Source of the DNA: Melastoma dodecandrum
Lineage: Eukaryota; Streptophyta; Magnoliopsida; Myrtales; Melastomataceae
DNA length: 64,000 nucleotides
Direction of reading: 5' to 3'
Assembly: GCA_029817715.1 (NCBI GenBank)
Contig: JARUPY010000471.1
Location: 3,596,001 to 3,660,000, forward strand
In this document: positions 58,300-64,000 of the stretch, in pieces
How the letters are laid out: each line of letters starts with the position of its first letter
How positions within the stretch are numbered: the first letter of the stretch is position 1
The notes under the pieces: model-generated
What the model was told of the DNA's origin: nothing
Databases searched by the model: none
Seen by the model: only the letters and a program-made list of their open reading frames with translations
Position numbers and translations under genes: made by a program

Positions 58300-58982
58300 A
58301 GCTTCATTAAAACGACACCCAATTCCCAATTCCCAATTCCCACTTCCGGTGCGCAATCGGAACCGAAGATCGGATTGATTCAAAAAAAAGAAAAAAAAAA
58401 TCGACAGAGGGAAATGGAGAGGACGGAGTTACACGGTGGAGATGGAGAGGACAGCCTTTGACGACCGTGGGATGGGATGAATGGACGGTGGAGATGTCCG
58501 GTTGTGGCGTTGACTCGGTCTTTACGGACGAGGAAGGTGGGCATGGAATGGAATTGGGGCCTGCTTTGTTCCTCTGGTTTTGCGTGACTTGTTGGTTTCG
58601 TCCCAAAATCAATCAAATTAATTTAATTACTAATATTATTTTTATGAGATGTCCCCCAACCGAGTCAAGGCGTCTATCATATCCATGCAAACATATACAC
58701 GAGAATGTTTCGACGGTGCAATCCGCCTTCCTCTGCACGGAATCGAGTATATACCGTTTCTGGCGCTGTCTGAAATATCTCGGCGGAGAACAGGATTAAA
58801 AACTGCTTCCGTTCCCACGAGAAGGGGTTATTTAGTTTTGAATAACAGGGGTGTTGAACTTCGACTTCCGATCTTAAGCACTAGCATAACCTTCAATGCT
58901 AGTGCTTAAGATCTAGTGAGTATCCGTCAAAGTAACCAAAATTGAACATGATCTTGTCCTTCAGGTACAGCAGCCCACCTAC
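58300..58982. other. Intergenic region between tubby-like and SEC61A genes
   Basis: Both genes read minus, so this holds the tubby-like promoter/leader and the SEC61A 3' UTR. Apart from the hairpin at 58870-58913, nothing is recognised. Confidence 0.55.
58870..58913. repeat. Perfect 18-bp-arm hairpin downstream of SEC61A
   Basis: GATCTTAAGCACTAGCAT (58870-58887) and its exact reverse complement (58896-58913) flank an 8-base loop. It lies about 70 bp past the SEC61A stop, probably in its 3' UTR. Function unknown. It could be an RNA stem or a tiny transposon footprint. Confidence 0.85.
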
Positions 58983-61078
58983 TCAGAAACCAAAGATCCC
59001 AAGCTCGCTTGCCTTCTCCTTCTCAAAGGTCTCAAAGTACTGATAGATGATGGTGACTGCCAGGAGGATACCCGTCCCAGAACCAATCGCCCCCATGAAA
59101 TCTGCCAGCACAGTCAGAGCACCGATACACATGCCCCCGAATGCCGCGGCGGTTGGGATGTAGCGGTTGAGCTCTTTCTGCAAGTTTGACTCCCGATGAC
59201 CAGGCATCACCATTTGTTGCTCCTATGGAAAAAAAAAACAGTACAATCGTTATCAATTCAGTTGGAGAACTAGCAGGATACCAACCGTGACAACACCCCC
59301 TGTTTTAAAATCATCTTCACATCAGGATAAGCCACTCAGAATATAACAGACAGGCTCGCAAATAAACCAAATGGCCATCATAGTCAGAACTATATATATC
59401 ATACCCTAAGCTGCCTGGCAACATCCTTGGCGGAGGATCCAGAAACTTCAATCCATGTCTTGGAGAACAGAGCACAAGCAGATAGCATGAAAACAAGATA
59501 AAAGAGTGCGTGGAAAGGATTGGCAGCCATGTCCGCCAAGCTGAAAAATCACAAGGACAGGTGTGATTGGGAGATCAAAGAAACAATTAGGGAAAACATT
59601 GCCATAAAACTCAGGCTTCCATGTGATAACACTGTAGCATCTTGGCTACCTTGATGGTGCAGTGATGTAATAAGCCAGCCCACCGACAGGAACAGACTGA
59701 CCGCTTGAGTACTCCGACTCTTTCCATATCCCGAGTAAGTTAACTAGGAAGTTGCCACTGTACCTCCTATGAAGCAACTGCAAAACTGAGACCCTTTGAG
59801 AAGAGGGTGCAAGAACATGCATGTTCTGATAAAAGAAATATACAGACACATACCTGGGAGATGAAGTAAATATTGGAAACAAGAGCAGACTGAAGGATGA
59901 TGGGCATGTTTGACGTGTAGAACAATTTGATGGGATAAGAACCCTGTTGTCCACGAGCATTCCTTGACCTGACGGGCAAAACTACGCGGAACCCTTGGAA
60001 GTAGATGACTATCAGGAAAATCAGGACGGTTGCGAGCAGATTCGTGACATTGGGCAGATTCTGTCGGTAAAAGGCCTCCCTTAACGCCCGAACCTTGTCT
60101 GTCCGAGTAATCAGGAGGTGGAACAAGGCAATGACTGCACCTTCAAACTCGGCACCACGCCCACTGTTGATGGTAGTCGGACTAAAAGCTCTCCAGATGA
60201 TACTTTCACTGTTGATGTGTAAGCAACAATAAAATTCAGCAACACACGAATCTGCCGAAGACAATAATAATCTACAAAACACTGTCAAAGGAATACACAT
60301 GAAAAAGAAAAACAAAGAGGGGTCTACCAGATATTGGTGGCAATGAAAAGGGAAATGCCGGAACCGAGACCATATCCTTTCTGAAGAAGTTCATCCAGGC
60401 ATATGACTATGATACCGGCAAAGCATAGTTGGACAATGATGAGGATCGCGTTCCCAACACCAAGTTGGCCAACACTTCCATACATTCCAGACAGAACGTA
60501 TGCAACAGCCTCGCCAATAGCTATCAGGATGCCCAACAGTTTCTGTGCTCCATTCCTGACAGAAAAAGGTCCCCCATTTAGAATCAAGTCCCAATATTGA
60601 GAGTATGACTGAGATAGAAAATTCAACGAACATAGGAGCATCGCATATATCTGCAATATGCAGAGATTGGTCTTAAACAAGGATTAATACAAGAAGAAGT
60701 AAAAAGAAAAGGAAAGCTATGGGATGACACTTACAGAAGAGCCCTATCTTCTCGGACATTGTTGTCCACCTCAATGATCTTTGACCCAGCCAGAAGCTGC
60801 ATCACCAGACCAGAAGTGACAATAGGCGTGATTCCGAGTTCCATCACAGTCCCACGATTCGAAGCCATAATAACACGCATCCAGTAAAATGGATCGGCGC
60901 CGGTGGTGGAGTGAATGCCATAGAGTGGCAGCTGGCTGCAGACCAAGAAGATGAAGAGGGAGATGACCGTGTAAATGACCTTCTCCCTAAAGGGGACCTT
61001 CCTGTCTGCCGACTGAACTTCAGGCAAGAAAGAGAGGAAAGGCCTGACAAGGTGAAGCACTCTAAAACCACCCGGCAT
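58983..61078 (-). CDS. SEC61A: SEC61 alpha, ER protein-conducting channel subunit, 476 aa
   Basis: SEC61 alpha is the ten-helix pore of the ER translocon, working with the beta and gamma subunits and ribosomes. Six exons join in phase: 61078-60735, 60555-60328, 60208-59854, 59777-59650, 59540-59405 and 59222-58983, giving 476 residues (family about 475). Recognisable segments are [40 protein letters not shown], the plug region [107 protein letters not shown] and the end LGIFGF. The start ATG 61078 gives MPGGFRVLH, where the family has MGGGFRVLH. The coding sequence is undamaged. Confidence 0.97.
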
Positions 61079-61096
61079 CGCGCTATCTCACAACTG

Positions 61097-61539
61097 CTGC
61101 AGGGGATTACATCCAAACAACAAGGCGACAATCAAAACTCGAGTCGAGGGAACAATGCAGAATGTGTAAACTTAAGGAACAAGTGTTAACGAAAATCCAT
61201 CCCAGAGTAGGAAACGCCTTCACGTGATTGAGGAAACAAATGTAACAACATCGACCCAAGACATGAAGCCATTATTTGGAGACAATACCACACATCCAAA
61301 TCTAAGCCGAAACCAGCGGACGACCACTCCAAAAAGAAAATCTACGGAAAAACTCAAATAACACAACGGAAAATCGATCGGAATAACTGCATGCCCATCT
61401 CCACGAAACCCCACCCACCCAAATTAAAAAGATGAAAACAAGGCAAAACCCTATATCCGAGAAGGGGGATATCCCACGAATTGAGAAAACTTAATATTGC
61501 GATGGAAGAGAAAAGAGGGAATCCAAGACAAACACTTAC
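61097..61539 (-). other. Probable 5' UTR intron of SEC61A
   Basis: Minus-strand donor CTC|GTAAGTG at 61539 and acceptor CCTGCAG ending at 61097 bracket 443 bp with no coding frame, 18 bases before the start codon. Leader introns of this kind are common in strongly expressed plant genes. Inferred from splice consensus only. Confidence 0.6.
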
Positions 61540-61841
61540 GAGTTGCAGAAGGGATTCACACAACAGCAACACCGCAGGAGGATTTGGGTATTTTATGATG
61601 TGAGCGGAATCGTTGATAATTTCTACGCGGGCGAAATGTTGACCCTCGTCCTTTTAATAAAACAATAAATAATAATTATATTAGGGAATTACTGGCAATT
61701 AAATGGTAATAAACATCCCTAGGTTAAAAAAATTATATTGAGTTATAACTACGTACTAGAGCACCTCACATGGTAAGACTTCAACGTAACATTAGAACAC
61801 GTCAATGAAGATTAACTTGGTCTAAAAGCATATGAACACCT

Positions 61842-62198
61842 TGTTGGGGGGTTATGTGTATAGGATTGGATAGGAAGGGAGAAAGTGCTAGCAGAACGTA
61901 GGTTCTGTATTGCCGACGACCTTCTGTAGGATAGAGTAAACCTTCTGTAGAGCTGCTGCACCTACGAGGAGTGTTTTGGCTACAATTTCTCTTTGTTTAA
62001 ACTTTCTCTTTTTCCATCATCATACAAGAAATGTCTACACGTCCCTTTATATATAGGGAGGAGTAGGAAAATCAAAAGACAATAGAAACCGACATATTTA
62101 ATGACATATTTAATAGCCTGCTTAAATAACCCACTTAAATGACTTTTCCGTTACTAAATTCAATACACATTAATATTGATCATAAATTACCTTCAACA
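61842..62198 (-). repeat. 3' LTR of element C
   Basis: 357 bp, minus-strand TGTTGAAGGTAATTT.. to ..CCCCCAACA, preceded by the polypurine tract GAGGGGG (62199-62205). A TATA box (CCTATATATAAAGG, about 62045-62058) is followed by two CTACAGAAGGT copies (about 61921-61953). Confidence 0.9.
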
Positions 62199-62205
62199 CC
62201 CCCTC

Positions 62206-63999
62206 TTAATTTATGATCTTCAAGAAGTCTTTGAATGTCTCGAACTTCTCAGAAGACACCGCCTTTGTAAGAACGTCTGCGGGTTGATCATGGGTGCTGA
62301 TGAACTCTAGAAGAATCTCCTTCTGCGAAACCATCTCTCTGATGAAATGATGACGAAGTTCTATGTGCTTCGATCTTGCATGAAAAACTGGATTCTTGGT
62401 CATAGCGATTGCAGATTGGTTATCACAGAAGATTGTTGTTGGCTCGTCCACCTTCTGTTGTAATTCTAGAAGTAACCTTCTGAGCCAGACAGCTTCTCTT
62501 GTTGCTTCATTTACTGCGATGTACTCAGCTTCTGCAGATGAGAGTGCAACAGTGTTTTGCTTCTTTGAACTCCATGAAATGGGCTTTGTTCCAATACAGA
62601 ACAAGTATCCTGGTGTGCTTCTACGATCATCCAAGCTTCCTGCCCAATCACTATCTACATAACCCACTAAATCATCCTTCTGCTCTTTTGTATACTTCAA
62701 TCCGACATTCTGTGTGCCTTGTAGATAGCGTAGAACTCTTTTTGTTGCTATGAAATGAGTTCTGCTGGGGTTGCTCATGAATCTAGATAGCAAACTCACA
62801 GAATGAACAATATCAGTCCTAGTGTGAGTGAGATAAATAAGAGAACCAACCAGGCTTCTGTAGATCTTCGAATCAAAGCCTTCTGTAGAATCCTCCTTCT
62901 GTAACTTCTCATTGAGTGACATTGGTGTAGAAATTGGCTTTGCATTCTCCATACGGAATTTCTTCAATAGATCTGCTATGTACTTCTCTTGAGAAATGAA
63001 AATCTCTCCTTTCTTCTGCTTCACTTGAAGTCCGAGAAAGTACTTCATCAAGCCAAGATCTGTCATCTCAAATTCTTCCATCATGGCTTCCTTGAACTTC
63101 TGCAGCAAGCTTCTGCTGGTGCTAGTGTAGATCAAGTCATCCACATAAAGACATGCTATTAAAAAATCAGGACCAACCTTCTGTATGTATAATGAAGGTT
63201 CTACTGAGCTTCTGGAGAATCCTTTCTTTTGTAGATAGGAATCAATTCTGCAATTCCACGCCCTTGGTGCTTGCTTCAAACCATATAGAGCCTTATGCAG
63301 TCTGTAGACTTTGTCTTCTGTGCCTTTCATCACGAATCCTTGTGGTTGTTCTACGTAGACTTCTTCTTCTAGTACTCCATTAAGAAATGCTGACTTGACA
63401 TCAAGCTGGAATACTTCAAGCTCCTTCTGTGCTGCAATGGCTAGAACAGCACGGATTGTCTCCATCCTTGCTACAGGAGCAAAAGTTTCTGTAAAATCAA
63501 TTCCAGGCTTCTGTGAATAGCCTTTTGCTACGATGCGAGCTTTATGCTTCTACACACTTCCATATTCATTATAATTGGTCTTGTAGACCCACTTTAATCC
63601 GACAGCTTCTTTTCCTTCTGGTAGATCGACCAATGACCACGTGTCATTCTTCTCTATAGAAGTCATCTCCTCCTTCATGGCATTTCTCCATTTTTCTTCT
63701 TTGGCTGCCTCCTCAAAGTTCTGTGGCTCAAATGCAGCAAGAGCAAAGTTAGCTTGCTCATAAATTTCAGTGAATGATCGATACTTCCTTGGTGGTGTAT
63801 CTCCAATGGGACCCTTCGCTTTTGGAATGGTTTTAGAGGAACTAGCTTCTGTTGTTCCGATGGGATTCTGTACTGTAACTTCTGCTACTGCTTCTGTTGT
63901 CCTGATAGGATTCTGTACAGATGCTTCTATTACTGTTTCTGTATACTGGAAAATCTGAGTCATAGAAGACTCTTCCTGCAAAAACCAACTTGTAGCCAT
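62206..63999 (-). pseudogene. 3' pol of copia element C (reverse transcriptase, RNase H)
   Basis: Continuous minus frame from the window edge to TAA 62208-62206, which abuts the polypurine tract. Domain order: reverse-transcriptase N-part (KWRNAMKEEMTSIEKNDTW, LKWVYKTNYNEYGSV), then [32 protein letters not shown], the catalytic [38 protein letters not shown], and RNase H ([57 protein letters not shown]). The single defect seen is TAG 63552-63550, between GSV and KHKAR, most likely a Gln codon change. Catalytic residues are kept. Apart from that stop it looks recent. The 5' part is outside the window. Confidence 0.92.
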
Positions 64000-64000
64000 T

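Larger units (their letters stand above)
61842..63999 (-). mobile_element. Copia retrotransposon C, cut by the window edge
   Basis: The 3' LTR, polypurine tract and 3' part of pol are present; gag, integrase and the 5' LTR lie beyond 63999. The pentamer before the LTR end is CACCT (61837-61841), which should recur after the missing 5' LTR. The coding frame is open except for one stop. The element is unusually rich in CAGAAG hexamers. Confidence 0.92.

Noticed and set aside
1..64000. CRISPR arrays, rRNA genes, bacterial operons
   Set aside because: Nothing of the kind is present. Introns, LTR elements and plant families show nuclear plant DNA.

Overview
This is a window of flowering-plant nuclear DNA, probably a eudicot. 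The evidence is GT-AG introns of plant size, plant-specific families (ALOG/LSH, TTL, tubby-like F-box, EIN2) and copia LTR retrotransposons primed by initiator tRNA-Met. I could not identify the species.

Five host genes look intact. Their exons join in phase and the protein lengths fit their families: a TTL tetratricopeptide/thioredoxin-like scaffold (12758-15972, +), ALG9, an ER mannosyltransferase of N-glycan assembly (19437-22465, -), an ALOG/LSH nuclear regulator (26958-27500, +), a tubby-like F-box protein (56163-58299, -) and the SEC61 alpha translocon channel (58983-61078, -). ALG9 and SEC61A both act at the ER membrane, but they lie 37 kb apart and nothing suggests co-regulation.

Two host pseudogenes were found: a GT31 galactosyltransferase at the left edge (91-2132, +) and a fragment of a UBC13-type ubiquitin-conjugating gene just downstream of ALG9 (18794-19141, -).

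The most striking locus is 2368-9040. Two inverted arms of about 0.8-0.9 kb, built from AGTAAA/TTTACT palindromic modules, enclose pieces of three unrelated host genes: the 5' part of sucrose-phosphate phosphatase (+), a patchwork of EIN2 (-) and the 5' half of a MATE transporter (-) fused to EIN2. It reads as a Pack-type DNA transposon (Pack-CACTA, Pack-MULE or foldback class not settled).

The centre, 33277-49135, is one nested insertion. An old copia element (A, minus strand, ATATG target duplication, LTRs about 10% diverged) has a younger 11-kb Sirevirus-like copia element (B, CTATT duplication) inserted in its gag. The inside of B has been inverted: its 5' LTR, gag and pol now point opposite to its env-like ORF and 3' LTR, so the two 2-kb LTRs face each other. 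The env-like ORF of 558 codons is intact. A third copia element (C) runs off the right edge (61842-63999) and shows a strong CAGAAG hexamer excess in all reading frames.

Other accessory sequence includes probable LTR fragments (23976-24551, 28857-29994), a cluster of direct and inverted repeats (30220-31245), a 1.3-kb tract dense in GGCCCA/TGGGCC motifs (51750-53015) and an 18-bp-arm perfect hairpin between the tubby-like and SEC61A genes.
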